Positions 50,166 to 60,028 of a stretch of 64,000 nucleotides of DNA are shown piece by piece. Positions within the stretch are counted from its first letter, which is position 1. Every line of letters starts with the position of its first letter. The notes under the pieces are model-generated. The model worked only from the letters and a program-made list of their open reading frames with translations. It was not told where the DNA came from and did no database searches. The position numbers were made by a program, and so were the translations under genes. The stretch is from Natronosalvus hydrolyticus (GTDB lineage: Archaea; Halobacteriota; Halobacteria; Halobacteriales; Natrialbaceae). Location of the stretch: NCBI GenBank assembly GCA_025517525.1, contig JAOPJZ010000004.1, forward strand, positions 215,594-279,593. The letters are read 5' to 3'.

Positions 50166-52286
50166 ATGACCAAGACAGAATTCGAAGCAACAGTCGAGTT
50201 CGATGACGGCAGCACTGCCGACCTGGAGATGGCTGCCGACAAATCATGGGACAGCTTCCTGAACTACTTCGGCGACGCCCAGCACGTTTACTGCGTCACG
50301 TACAGTCAGTCACCCGCGTTCATCTACAAGATGTTTCAGAACCAAGACCTCGCAGTAGATTCACTGGAGGTCATCGTCGGGGACAACCAGCACGACGACT
50401 ACCGGCGGTCGCTGAAAAACACGAACAACGCAAAGAAAATCGCCGCGCAACTGGAATCACTGCGCCAAGACGGTGATCTCTTCATCCACACCGTCGATTC
50501 CGCCCGCGTCCTACTTCACACGAAACTCTACATCGTCGAGAACCAGGACGGGTCTCGTACACTCATTTGTGGGTCCGCGAACCTCTCCAAGCAGGCCTGG
50601 CAGGGGAGCAAGCAAACCAACGTCAACATCGCCTGGCGTACCGATGGGGACACGCCCGTCGACGAGTGGTTCGAACGGCTCTATACGTTCCACAAGGACT
50701 ACGCGACGCCGTTCATGGAGGATCTGACCGAGGAGATCGAGGACGCCGAAACGGCAGAAGAGGAGGCGAAGATCTACGATATCTGGCTGGGTGGCGACGA
50801 GTTCAGTGACGACCCGGTCGCCGAGCTGAACGCACGGCTCGACGAAGCAGTTGACGACGACCAGGTCAACACGTATAACGTCGTCACCGACGCCGAAGAA
50901 GCAGAGAAAGCGGTGTTCGCCGCTGAAGATACGGACACGGATCCGACCGAGATAAGCCCGGACAAGCGCGTCCGCCTTTCCCCACAGGGACTCGAAGATG
51001 CTATCTCGAATCTGGACGACACGCTGTCTGCCAATAACATCCGGATCAATGACGGTGAAATCGTGGCGACACCCGCCGGTATCGCGCGGTACAAAGAGAC
51101 CTTCACTGGGTATCCTGACCTCAACGTCGATAGAGACGAGAAAAATGTCGGATTGCGGGTTGACGACTCCGTCCTGGAACTAACGGCATCACTGCCGGAC
51201 GATCCGCAGGAAGTCGCTGACGCACTCGACCTGATCGAGCAGTACATCGAAACTGTCGGCGAGTTCGGTGAAACGCGAACGCCAAAGGAGACGCGGGCAC
51301 ATTTTTACGAGGGAATCATCTACTTCTGCTGGGCTCCGTTCGCCAACTACTGTGCCCATCACTACGCCGAATACGAGTCCGCAGAACTGGATAAGGATCT
51401 GCCGTTCCTGTTTCTCCACGGTGACAACGACAGCGGGAAAGGCATGTTCCTGCGGTTCGGGGCGCGGCTCATCTCGAACGGGTACGTACAGGAGGTCACG
51501 ACCGGCGACGACTTCGTCAAAAACAACATCGAGCGCGCTCGTGCGTCGGACACCGTTTTCCCGTACATCGTTGACGACGTGGCGAAGTCGAAGATCGACC
51601 GGGACATCATCAAGTCGTACTGGGAGGGGAAGTGGGACGGCTCCATCCAGATGCCGACGTTCATCTTCTCCTCGAACGACTCGACGAAACCGAAATCCGA
51701 ACTCCGGACTCGCATGAAGACACTGGATTTCAACGTCAACTTCTCCGAACTGAAGAAGGACGAACGGGAAGCCGCCGCGCAGATCGCGGGCCAGGCGGAC
51801 AACTGTAACCTATTCCCGTGGTTCGCCCACCTGTTCTTGCAGCGGGATATCTCGCTGCCAGACCAGGCGGATCGGCTCGCGGATGCTCGGGACGTGTTCG
51901 CAGAGCTGTACGCGTATGCCGATAAGGAAGTACCCGAGTACGTGCCGCTGGAAAAACCTGCCGAGCAGGAACACGACCCGGGACGTCGGAAGTGGATCAG
52001 TGCGTTGTCCGACGGACTGTGTGAACTAGATTTCAAAGACGACGGGCGTGTTATCGCTGATTTCTCCGCGAATCTGGATCAGCAGCAGTGCTGGCAGTTC
52101 CAGAAAGCTACGCCAGCCCACATCCGGGCCAGTATTTACGGGCCAGCAGTTCAATTTGAAAGCGCAAACAGGTTCAAGAACTGGATAAATGAGCCTAATA
52201 TCATCGAAGATGCACGACGTGACACTGAAACAGCCGCTGACAACACCGGTGTTCTGTCTCGGGTTACGCGGCTCGTCCGAGGGTAA
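50166..52286 (+). CDS. PLD-like nuclease domain fused to an SF3-like P-loop ATPase
   Basis: A 706-residue fusion. The N-terminal domain carries one HKD-type half site, LLHTKLYI (H118, K120) and ICGSANLSKQAW (G136, S137, N139), in the phospholipase D superfamily. The second part has a Walker A-like HGDNDSGKGMFLRF (about 418-431) in which the last Ser/Thr is Gly, a Walker B-like FPYIVDDVAKSK, and a sensor IFSSND with an arginine RTRMKTL, like viral D5/SF3 helicases. One HKD half site implies a dimeric nuclease. It follows argonaute by 63 bp and precedes the AddB-like gene by 5. It could process or unwind DNA that Ago has nicked. I know no named family with this exact combination. Confidence 0.75.
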   Translation: MTKTEFEATVEFDDGSTADLEMAADKSWDSFLNYFGDAQHVYCVTYSQSPAFIYKMFQNQDLAVDSLEVIVGDNQHDDYRRSLKNTNNAKKIAAQLESLRQDGDLFIHTVDSARVLLHTKLYIVENQDGSRTLICGSANLSKQAWQGSKQTNVNIAWRTDGDTPVDEWFERLYTFHKDYATPFMEDLTEEIEDAETAEEEAKIYDIWLGGDEFSDDPVAELNARLDEAVDDDQVNTYNVVTDAEEAEKAVFAAEDTDTDPTEISPDKRVRLSPQGLEDAISNLDDTLSANNIRINDGEIVATPAGIARYKETFTGYPDLNVDRDEKNVGLRVDDSVLELTASLPDDPQEVADALDLIEQYIETVGEFGETRTPKETRAHFYEGIIYFCWAPFANYCAHHYAEYESAELDKDLPFLFLHGDNDSGKGMFLRFGARLISNGYVQEVTTGDDFVKNNIERARASDTVFPYIVDDVAKSKIDRDIIKSYWEGKWDGSIQMPTFIFSSNDSTKPKSELRTRMKTLDFNVNFSELKKDEREAAAQIAGQADNCNLFPWFAHLFLQRDISLPDQADRLADARDVFAELYAYADKEVPEYVPLEKPAEQEHDPGRRKWISALSDGLCELDFKDDGRVIADFSANLDQQQCWQFQKATPAHIRASIYGPAVQFESANRFKNWINEPNIIEDARRDTETAADNTGVLSRVTRLVRG

Positions 52287-52291
52287 CAGCC

Positions 52292-54349
52292 ATGTCTGAC
52301 CACTCATCTCGCCGGCAATTCGACGGCACGTTAGTCACGGCACCGTTCGGGGGCGAGAACGTCGAACGAACAGTGCGGGACGAATACCGGACGCTCCTTG
52401 ACGAGCACGATTCTGAGAAGGTGCTCGTCGTCACGGGTGCGCCGACGAGTACGGACACGTTTCGGAAGACGTTAGGTGCGGAACTACCGGGTGCGGCGAC
52501 GCCGTACGTGACGTCGCCGGTGGTGCACGCGACCGATGTCCTCAACCGGACCGATGACCGCGTCATTCTCTCCGACGCGCTGCGACGTGAGCTCCTCCAT
52601 CGATTCCTCGCGGACTACGAGTGGGAAACCGAGTACCTCCAACGGGCGTCTGAACAGCCGTCGTTTATCGAGGATGTGGATGCCGTGATGGGCACGATCT
52701 CCTGGCAGACAGTCACACCTGACCAAACGCCGGAACTCCGTGACATCACGGCTGCACTCGATGCGTTCCACGAGTGGCTCGCCGAGCACGGGCACATGGA
52801 ACGTGGCCAACTCATCTCGGACGCGCTCGATGTCCTCACTGGGGATGCCCGCGACGATGTCGTCGATTTCGACGCGGTGCTTGCAGTCGAGTTTGAGGAG
52901 TTCTTCCCGCTTGACCGCGCGTATCTCGACGCGCTCGTGGGGGACTGCGACCTGGTCTGTGTTGCCGAAGAGAACGCGAGTGTGCGCCGGACGAGGGTTG
53001 AGACAGGGCCAATCACGGACTACGTCTCGTTCAGCGAGTCCCGACAGGGGGCGTCGGGGACACCGTCGACGCGACCAGCTGCGACGGCAGCCTATTTCGC
53101 CGAAGAAACGATTCCGGAAGATCCGGGAGCCGGGTCGGTCTCCGTTCTCGCTACAGACTCCAGTGACGAACAACTCGCCGAGATTGCGAACGAAATCGAA
53201 GATCTCGTCGCACAGCCGGATTGGAATTACGACGATATCGCTGTCGCCACGAAGCAAAGCGGCAGTACTGTTACGGACAGTGTCGAAGCATTCGAAGGCA
53301 CCGGGATTCCAACGGAATCGACAACCGTCACCGGATTCGGTGACGATCCCGCGATCCGAGAACTCCTCGCAGCGGTTCGGTATATCGCCGCCGACGGAGA
53401 TGATGTCCCCGACCACGGACCGGAACCCGACACAGAGCGCTTGGACCGTGTCAGCGAAATGGATAACCTCGAAGACGGGATTCACTGGTGGGCGACAGAT
53501 GCCGGGTTGAAAGAGCGGATCGCGGAGCGGGCAGCCCCGTTGGATGCGCGGGCGCAGTTCGGGAACGTCCGCCGGGCGTTCCGGATGGCCGAGTTCCTCG
53601 AAGAGACCGAGTTCGTGGATGCGACGTGGGAGAGCTTCAAGGAGATGCTCGAACGCGCCCACGAGTACGCACCACAGCAGAATCAGACAAGTGCGACGGA
53701 CCTGGATGGCGGCGTCCGCGTCGATCACTTGCAAGCGATTAAGAACGAATCCTTCCGCGCAGTATTTCTCGTGAATCTCGTCGACAGTGAGTACCCAGGT
53801 GACCCGCATTTGACACGGTTGTTCCCGAGCGAGCGAGTCGCGTCGATGCCAGACTACCCTGGTGTGACGGAACTCGATGAAGCGGATGTGGATGCGACGT
53901 TCCCAACTGAATCGACGGCATCCGGGCGAGCGTTCGCACGATACCATACGGAGCACGCACGGCGAGGCCTGGCTATCGGCTCAGAGACAGCGACAGAGCG
54001 GCTGTACTGTTGTCTCTACGAGTACGAAGACGCGACGCTCGAAGAGCGTGTGCAGGCGTCGCGGTTCCTCACAGCGGCGTATGAGGATCTTCCGTGGGTG
54101 ACCGAGGCCGATGAGCCACACATTACGAGTGAGCAAGCGGCGGAGAAGTACCTGCTGTCGCGGGTTGACGACGCGCTCGCGGAGGTGCACCACGCGAACA
54201 GTCAGGACGTGACGGTGTCGCTTGACGAGGTCGAAGCGGAACTCGGTGAGATTCAGGACCTACTCGAACAGAGCGACTCCCGAGGGGACGACCTCCGGGA
54301 AGCGTTGCGTGCACGTGTCGAATTCGCTAACGGGGAGGTGCGGCGATGA
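52292..54349 (+). CDS. AddB-like protein without a Walker A motif
   Basis: A 685-residue SF1-helicase-like protein. The fold is suggested by LVVTGAPTSTDTFRKTLG near the start, FDAVLAVEFEEFFPLDRAYLDAL in the motif II position and GVRVDHLQAIKNESFRAVFLVNL with SEYPGDP in the motif V position (compare HKSKGLDFPVVLIPQ in the AddA-like protein). The G-x4-GKT of motif I is replaced by VTAPFGGENVERT and the DEx[QH] of motif II by VEFEEF, so ATP hydrolysis is not expected. This is how AddB/RecC-like scaffold subunits look. The nuclease domain that AddB would carry at its C-terminus is encoded separately by the next gene, whose ATG overlaps this stop (ATGA). Confidence 0.72.
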   Translation: MSDHSSRRQFDGTLVTAPFGGENVERTVRDEYRTLLDEHDSEKVLVVTGAPTSTDTFRKTLGAELPGAATPYVTSPVVHATDVLNRTDDRVILSDALRRELLHRFLADYEWETEYLQRASEQPSFIEDVDAVMGTISWQTVTPDQTPELRDITAALDAFHEWLAEHGHMERGQLISDALDVLTGDARDDVVDFDAVLAVEFEEFFPLDRAYLDALVGDCDLVCVAEENASVRRTRVETGPITDYVSFSESRQGASGTPSTRPAATAAYFAEETIPEDPGAGSVSVLATDSSDEQLAEIANEIEDLVAQPDWNYDDIAVATKQSGSTVTDSVEAFEGTGIPTESTTVTGFGDDPAIRELLAAVRYIAADGDDVPDHGPEPDTERLDRVSEMDNLEDGIHWWATDAGLKERIAERAAPLDARAQFGNVRRAFRMAEFLEETEFVDATWESFKEMLERAHEYAPQQNQTSATDLDGGVRVDHLQAIKNESFRAVFLVNLVDSEYPGDPHLTRLFPSERVASMPDYPGVTELDEADVDATFPTESTASGRAFARYHTEHARRGLAIGSETATERLYCCLYEYEDATLEERVQASRFLTAAYEDLPWVTEADEPHITSEQAAEKYLLSRVDDALAEVHHANSQDVTVSLDEVEAELGEIQDLLEQSDSRGDDLREALRARVEFANGEVRR

Positions 54350-55248
54350 GTTCGTCCCTCTCCCCGTCGAGATTAGCGAACTACGCGACGTGTCCACGCC
54401 TGTACGACTACCGCTACGCTCAAGACGTGAACGCGCCGGACCGTACAGAACTGTATCTCAACCAAGGAACGATCTACCACGAAACTATCGAAGAGGTGTG
54501 CGATGCGACTGACCGCGATGACGACCCGGAGACAATACACGACCGGGCGATGCAGGTATTCAATGCGAAGTGGGACAAACACAGTACGCCGGACGACTAC
54601 GAATCTGCTGCGCATCAGGAGTACCAGCGAGCTGAGAACCGCGCTGCCATCGCGTCGTTCTTCGATCCGGACGGCGGTGACGGAATCGAGCACGCTCGCT
54701 ACTCGGTCGCTACGGAATGCTGGGTGGAGTGCGAAGTAGATGGTCGACAACTCCACGGGAAAGCTGACAACGTCGTCCGGACTGACGACGGGCTCCACAT
54801 TTTCGACTACAAGCGGAACACGGACGGAGTTCTTTCGTCGGGGACGGCCGAATACCTTGGCGACCATCTCGACGGGGAGGCCCACAAACCGAAGCGAGTA
54901 CGGAACGCATTCCAGACGGCGACATACGTCGAAGGCGTGAAGAACGAACCGTTCTACGAGGATGGGATGGAGGTTCGCTTCAGTTTCTACGGGATCCTCA
55001 ACAGTACGTCGTTCGAGAGCACCCCGAGCGGATACGACGTGTCCGCGCGTGGCTGGCCTCGTGAAACCACGGAAATCTACGAGGACTACTACGACACGAT
55101 TTGGACGCTCATCCGGGACGCCCACGATGGCATCACGAGTGAGACGTACGAGCCGGATCTGCTCGAGCTTATTACTGAGGAGGCGTGCCCGGACTGCGAC
55201 TATAGAGAAATGTGTGCTGACCGACTGTCCACGGAGGTGCAACGATGA
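54346..55248 (+). CDS. Cas4/RecB-type PD-(D/E)XK nuclease with Fe-S cysteines
   Basis: A 300-residue nuclease. The first Cys lies in SRLANYATCPRLYDYRY, the catalytic core in GKADNVVRTDDGLHIFDYKRN (Asp, D-x-K), and three more Cys lie at the end (CPDCDYREMC). Together these make the four-cysteine iron-sulfur cluster of Cas4 and AddB nuclease domains. GTIYHETIEEVC supplies the usual His of the RecB family. The size is that of the detached AddB C-terminal domain. ATGA overlaps at both ends tie it to the AddB-like and AddA-like genes. No cas1 or CRISPR array is nearby, so a Cas4 role in adaptation is unlikely. Confidence 0.83.
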   Translation: MSSSLSPSRLANYATCPRLYDYRYAQDVNAPDRTELYLNQGTIYHETIEEVCDATDRDDDPETIHDRAMQVFNAKWDKHSTPDDYESAAHQEYQRAENRAAIASFFDPDGGDGIEHARYSVATECWVECEVDGRQLHGKADNVVRTDDGLHIFDYKRNTDGVLSSGTAEYLGDHLDGEAHKPKRVRNAFQTATYVEGVKNEPFYEDGMEVRFSFYGILNSTSFESTPSGYDVSARGWPRETTEIYEDYYDTIWTLIRDAHDGITSETYEPDLLELITEEACPDCDYREMCADRLSTEVQR

Positions 55249-58200
55249 GTGACGAGGCCGAGTACCCGTCCTGGTTTCCGGTGCCGGAAGCAGATCTCTC
55301 ACCGGAGCCCCAACAGGAGTCGATTATCGACTCGGACGCGTACCCGATACGTGTCCTCGCCGGCGCAGGCACAGGGAAGACGTTCACGATGGTGCGGAAG
55401 ATCGAGTACCTCATCAACGAGGAAGACGTCTCGCCAGACCGAATTCTCGCGTTAACGTTCACGAACAACGCGGCGGACTCGATGCGGGAGAAGCTCAACG
55501 CGAAACTCGGGACAGCGGGGTACGACATCGACGCGTACACGTACCACTCGATCTGTAACGAGGTCCTCACCGACTACGCCTACGAAGCCGGGATCGACCC
55601 GGACTTCGAGGTTGCCACGGATGCCGAGAAGTACGCGATCGTGCTGGATGTTCTCGACAACATCGAGTACCGATCGGTCAAACCCAACGTGTACGGCAGC
55701 GACGGCTACGCGTCCGGAGCCGCGTCGAAGCTTCTCAACTTCATCGGGTCGATGAAGCGCAGCGGCATCTCGCCCGACGACATCGACGCATTCCTCGGGC
55801 CTGCTGATCACGTCTACGATCTTGCCGACCTTCCGGAGCGCATCGAAACGATTGCCAGCGACCATCTCGGCGGCCGGTCCGTGTCAAGCGTACTGGACTC
55901 AATACCCGAGGTGCGCGATGAGCTCGCCGCGGAACGCAACGCATTGGGAACGGACGGGATCGAAGCCAGTGCCCGAGATTTCCTCGACCGGCTCGTCGAC
56001 CTGTGTGATGCGCTTGAAACCGCGTTCGAGGCCCACGAAGATGGCGAGCGTGACCTGCGAGACAACGCGTACAAACTCCCGAAGTACCTGTTCGGAGGGT
56101 ACGCAAGCGGTGCCCCGAAAGGGATCCCGGACGATTTGGACCTTGAACTCACGGACCATCTCGACTCGTTTGTTTCTGACTGTCTTACTGCCCGAGATCT
56201 CACCGCAGGGTACGCTGCGTATGAGCGAGAACTGGACGTGCGCAACCTCATCGACTTCGACGGCCTGGTGGTCGAGACGGCTGCGCTGATGGACTCTCCG
56301 GTTGGCGAGGAAATCGCCGAGCGGTGGGACTACGTGTTCTGCGACGAGTTCCAGGACACGGATCGCCTCCAGTTCGACCTCGTCACGTCACTTGTCACCG
56401 ACGATAATCTGTTCGTCGTCGGGGACGATGATCAGGCGATCTACGAATGGCGCGGCGCGAACGTCGCCAACATCACCGACGAACTCGACCGAGCGTTCAC
56501 GGCGCTCATGGACGAACCGCTGGAGGAGAACTTCCGCTCCCGACAGCCGATTCTCAACCTGGCGAACGAGGCAATTCAAAAACTCGACCACCGTGAACGG
56601 CACAAGACACTCACTCGCGTCGACGAACCCTCGTACGACGGGGATACGGTCGCTACCGTCGAACTACCGGACGAAGACAACGACTCGAACGGTGCACTCC
56701 AACTTCGTACCGTCGTACAGAATTTACTGAGCGGTGCAGCAGAAAATCTCGATGAGACGTACGACCCAGGCGACATCGCGTTACTCGTCCGAAAAAACAA
56801 CCACGCGACACCTGTCATCGAGGAATTCGAAGACGCTGGCATCCCGTACCAGGTTGCTGGGGATTTGGCCACGGAATCAGTCGGCGTCGGAACCGTCACT
56901 GCCTACCTGAAGGCGCTTGCACGGCCGGAAGATGAGGTGAGTTGGAATCGCGTCCTCCTGATGCGGTACCGTCTGTGTGAGGCAGACCTCCGCACGCTCA
57001 ATGCAGGCGACGGCCCGCTCGTGGATACGCTCCGGGAGGCACCACTCGACGAGTTTGAGGAGCCTGACCGCGTTGCAGAAGCCCGCGAGCACGCCACGGA
57101 ACTACTCGAACTCCGTGACTCAGCGTCACTCAGTCACCTGTACCGCGAACTTACGGACCGCACGAACATCGAGTGGTATCTCAGCGAGCAGGAGCGCCGG
57201 GATCTCGCCCAGCTTGAAGACGTCATCGAACAGTACGGGGATAGTGCCGTCCAACCACCGCTCACCCCGGAGTTCATCGATTCGCTTGAACACTACGACT
57301 CCCTGTTCGACGAGAGTGGCACCACACCCACGAGTCAACCGGATGTCGCCGATGACGCGGTCAGCGTGATGACCATCCACAAAAGCAAGGGCCTGGACTT
57401 CCCGGTCGTCCTCATCCCACAGGTCACTGCCGACGAGTGGGCCCCGAGTTCACGCACGTACGACGCGCTCGAAACCAGCCTCTCTGATGGCGCTGAAGCA
57501 GCGTTCGCGCAGGATTTCGTCGAGCGTGATGCCCGTGAGACCCGTCGTGTGTTCCACGTCGGGGTCACGCGTGCCGAGGACATTCTCGTCCTGCAGGGTG
57601 GCAGCGAGGAAGGCGACGAGGCTGCGGATGAGGAGTCGGTTTCAGAGATGGTTGACGAAATTCTCCCATCTCGAATCCCATGGCAGCCAGAGCGAGGACA
57701 TCTCCCGCTCTGGACCGACGTCCAAGAATGTCTCACGGACGACGCAGTAGACTGGACGAACACGCTGGCTAGCCAGACAGTCGGTGATGTAAGTGGTTCC
57801 ATCAATCATGACGGAGAAGAGGTCGCGGTGGAGGCTGCGCGCGACCGCGTGCTAAACCTTGCAACGGCCACTCTCGACCGATCCCTCTCACCGAGAGCCG
57901 AGCGGGAGACACTCCAGGTCACGTCGCTTACTGGCCCGTCGATACCGTCGCCGTCGCTTTCTCACAGCTACACGTCGCTGGCAGCCTACGAAGAATGCCC
58001 GCGGAGTCATTACTTGGAGTACGTTGTCAACGCGTTCCCGGATTACCAGGAGAACACAAGCAACGCCGGGGATGGCGTGTCGCAACGTACAATCGGGTTG
58101 TTGTTCCACGACACCGCAGAGGAAGCCGCGAATCAAGACGTGGAATGTCGTGAGGAGTGGTACGTAATCTGCGAGCGACTCGCCAGTCAGCGCCGCGCCG

Positions 58201-58700
58201 AGGACGCGCTCCCGGCGGCAAAACAGTGCATCGACCGGTACTTCGAGTTAGATCTCCCCAGTTACGAGATCATCGACGTGGAGCGAGAGTTCGAACTCAA
58301 TACCGATGGGCACGAACTCGTTGGCTACATTGACGCCGTCTACAGAACCCCTGACGACGAACTGGTCGTCATCGACTACAAGGCGACCGAGCGCCACCGC
58401 GACCTACAGGACGACAAGCAACTCCCAATCTACCTGTTAGCGTGCCGTGACCTGTACGATGAGCCTGTAGCACGTGCGGGATACGCCTATGTCGGAGACA
58501 TCGGGCCAAAAGTCGAATCCCGAACATTCAGCGATAGTGACCTGGAAGCAGTCAGAGATGACGTGACGACGTCGATGAACCGCATTGCTGAGTTCTCGTT
58601 CAGTCGGTACACTGCGGGCGAGCACTGTCAATGGTGTCAACACAACCAATTGCCCTGTGCACCAGACTCGTTCACCGTTGGCCCCGGATTCGAGGAGTAG
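55245..58700 (+). CDS. AddA/UvrD-like helicase-nuclease
   Basis: A 1151-residue SF1A helicase with a C-terminal nuclease. Motif I is LAGAGTGKTFT (residues 38-48), Ia ALTFTNNAADSM, motif II YVFCDEFQDTDRLQ, III GDDDQAIYEWRGAN, V VMTIHKSKGLDFPVVLIPQ and VI GVTRAEDILVL. The nuclease domain shows AYEECPRSHYLEYV (Cys 1), HELVGYIDAVYRT and VVIDYKATERHRD (D...D-x-K), and ends with CQWCQHNQLPC. This gives a second four-cysteine iron-sulfur nuclease beside the one encoded by the preceding gene. Such a two-nuclease composition is that of AddAB. It is the last gene of the argonaute operon and ends 23 bp before the convergent HEAT-repeat gene. Confidence 0.87.
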   Translation: MSDEAEYPSWFPVPEADLSPEPQQESIIDSDAYPIRVLAGAGTGKTFTMVRKIEYLINEEDVSPDRILALTFTNNAADSMREKLNAKLGTAGYDIDAYTYHSICNEVLTDYAYEAGIDPDFEVATDAEKYAIVLDVLDNIEYRSVKPNVYGSDGYASGAASKLLNFIGSMKRSGISPDDIDAFLGPADHVYDLADLPERIETIASDHLGGRSVSSVLDSIPEVRDELAAERNALGTDGIEASARDFLDRLVDLCDALETAFEAHEDGERDLRDNAYKLPKYLFGGYASGAPKGIPDDLDLELTDHLDSFVSDCLTARDLTAGYAAYERELDVRNLIDFDGLVVETAALMDSPVGEEIAERWDYVFCDEFQDTDRLQFDLVTSLVTDDNLFVVGDDDQAIYEWRGANVANITDELDRAFTALMDEPLEENFRSRQPILNLANEAIQKLDHRERHKTLTRVDEPSYDGDTVATVELPDEDNDSNGALQLRTVVQNLLSGAAENLDETYDPGDIALLVRKNNHATPVIEEFEDAGIPYQVAGDLATESVGVGTVTAYLKALARPEDEVSWNRVLLMRYRLCEADLRTLNAGDGPLVDTLREAPLDEFEEPDRVAEAREHATELLELRDSASLSHLYRELTDRTNIEWYLSEQERRDLAQLEDVIEQYGDSAVQPPLTPEFIDSLEHYDSLFDESGTTPTSQPDVADDAVSVMTIHKSKGLDFPVVLIPQVTADEWAPSSRTYDALETSLSDGAEAAFAQDFVERDARETRRVFHVGVTRAEDILVLQGGSEEGDEAADEESVSEMVDEILPSRIPWQPERGHLPLWTDVQECLTDDAVDWTNTLASQTVGDVSGSINHDGEEVAVEAARDRVLNLATATLDRSLSPRAERETLQVTSLTGPSIPSPSLSHSYTSLAAYEECPRSHYLEYVVNAFPDYQENTSNAGDGVSQRTIGLLFHDTAEEAANQDVECREEWYVICERLASQRRAEDALPAAKQCIDRYFELDLPSYEIIDVEREFELNTDGHELVGYIDAVYRTPDDELVVIDYKATERHRDLQDDKQLPIYLLACRDLYDEPVARAGYAYVGDIGPKVESRTFSDSDLEAVRDDVTTSMNRIAEFSFSRYTAGEHCQWCQHNQLPCAPDSFTVGPGFEE

Positions 58701-58723
58701 ACCAGATTCTCCTTACGCGTCTA

Positions 58724-59986
58724 CTATCGACTTTCAATCTCGCCGATTGCTACCGACGCAGCGTGACGCACCTCCTCGTTCGGGTCGGTTTCTTCGACTT
58801 CTCGTAATCTGTCCAGTGCGTCTTCGGCTGCGAGATAACCGAGCGCCCAGCAGGCATTAGACCGGGTGTACACGAAGTCCTCGTCTAATGCATCGATCAA
58901 CGGCTCAATTGCGGGTTTGACGGCGTCCGAATCTGCTTTGGCGATTCGTGCGAGGATCGATGTCGCGTTGTACCGTGCCTTCTCATCAGAGTCTTCTAAT
59001 AACTCGATTGCCCGTGGTACCACCGGCTTGACCTGGTCAGGGTATGCATCAGCTAAGTCTGCCAACAGACCGGCTGCATTCGCGCGAAGTTTGTAGTGAT
59101 CCGCGTCAAGCAATTCGATTGCCGTCGGGATCGTGTCTTCAGCGACGTTGGGGTAGTCCTTTGAGAGTGTTCCGAGGGTGGCGAGCGCACCGATCCGGTG
59201 TGACTCATTATTCTCGTCGAGGTACGCGGTGAGCTGCGGAGTGATTGGAACGACAGCGTCTGGATATGCTTCTGCGACGCGTTGAATTGCCGTGATTGCT
59301 GTCGCGTCAGCGGGCGAGCCATCTTGGAGGAGCGCTGCGAGTTTCGGTACTGCGTCGACGACAGCACTGGGATTCGAATCAGCGATCTCCGCGACGATGG
59401 TAATCGCGTCAGCAAGAACGTCAGGATCTGCTTCCGAAGTGAGAAATTCAATAACGTCCTCAGCAGCAGGGGTCACTTCTTCGGGATACTCTTGAGCGAC
59501 ATACGAGAGTATTGTTACTGCTTCAGCCTGGACAGCCGGGTCTGACCCCTGCAATTCAGTCGTTAGTACGGGGACGGCCGTGAGACCGGCATTGGGATCT
59601 GCCTCTGCGAGTCGTGCGAGCCTGAATATGGCCAGTGACTGCGCTTTACTCTCCCCCGTTTGGATAGTATCAACTATCCCATCGACATCAGTCGTGTCTA
59701 CGGCTTCCAAAGGATCCTGGAGGTCGTCGTGGTCGTAGGCATGACCGTACTGGTCATACACTACGTAATCTTCGAATTCGGTTGCTGGAGGTATCGTGAT
59801 GCTGGAGAGTGCTAGGTGATGGCTAACCACTGAGAGTGCCTCACCTGGTGGTCGCATCAGATTAATCTCGACGAGAGTGTAGCCTTCGTCCGGATAGTGG
59901 GCTTCTCGCTCTTCGCGGCCGCTGTCGAAAGCGCGGTCAGAGTTGTCTTCCATTCCGTCACTCGACGGTTCATCGTTACCGGTCAT
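58724..59986 (-). CDS. HEAT-repeat protein
   Basis: The protein has 420 residues from the ATG at 59986; the frame is open to 60028 but the extra residues are not acidic. After about 90 residues of a distinct N-terminal domain (EEREAHYPDEGYTLVEINLM) come some nine HEAT-type repeats of about 37-40 residues with the recurring AxAxxxLxxLAxxxPxxVxPxxPxLxxxL pattern, for example GLLADLADAYPDQVKPVVPR and TLGTLSKDYPNVAEDTIP. Such alpha-solenoids are protein-binding scaffolds. The protein is convergent with the AddA-like gene and has no same-strand partner, so no function can be derived from context. Confidence 0.8.
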   Translation of the reverse strand: MTGNDEPSSDGMEDNSDRAFDSGREEREAHYPDEGYTLVEINLMRPPGEALSVVSHHLALSSITIPPATEFEDYVVYDQYGHAYDHDDLQDPLEAVDTTDVDGIVDTIQTGESKAQSLAIFRLARLAEADPNAGLTAVPVLTTELQGSDPAVQAEAVTILSYVAQEYPEEVTPAAEDVIEFLTSEADPDVLADAITIVAEIADSNPSAVVDAVPKLAALLQDGSPADATAITAIQRVAEAYPDAVVPITPQLTAYLDENNESHRIGALATLGTLSKDYPNVAEDTIPTAIELLDADHYKLRANAAGLLADLADAYPDQVKPVVPRAIELLEDSDEKARYNATSILARIAKADSDAVKPAIEPLIDALDEDFVYTRSNACWALGYLAAEDALDRLREVEETDPNEEVRHAASVAIGEIESR

Positions 59987-60028
59987 ACTTGTTCGTGGAG
60001 CCTGCGTTGACCCGGGGCCGCAGTTCAA

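Noticed and set aside
54346..55248. Cas4 of a CRISPR adaptation module
   Set aside because: The gene is locked between AddB-like and AddA-like genes by ATGA overlaps and no cas1/cas2 or array is present.
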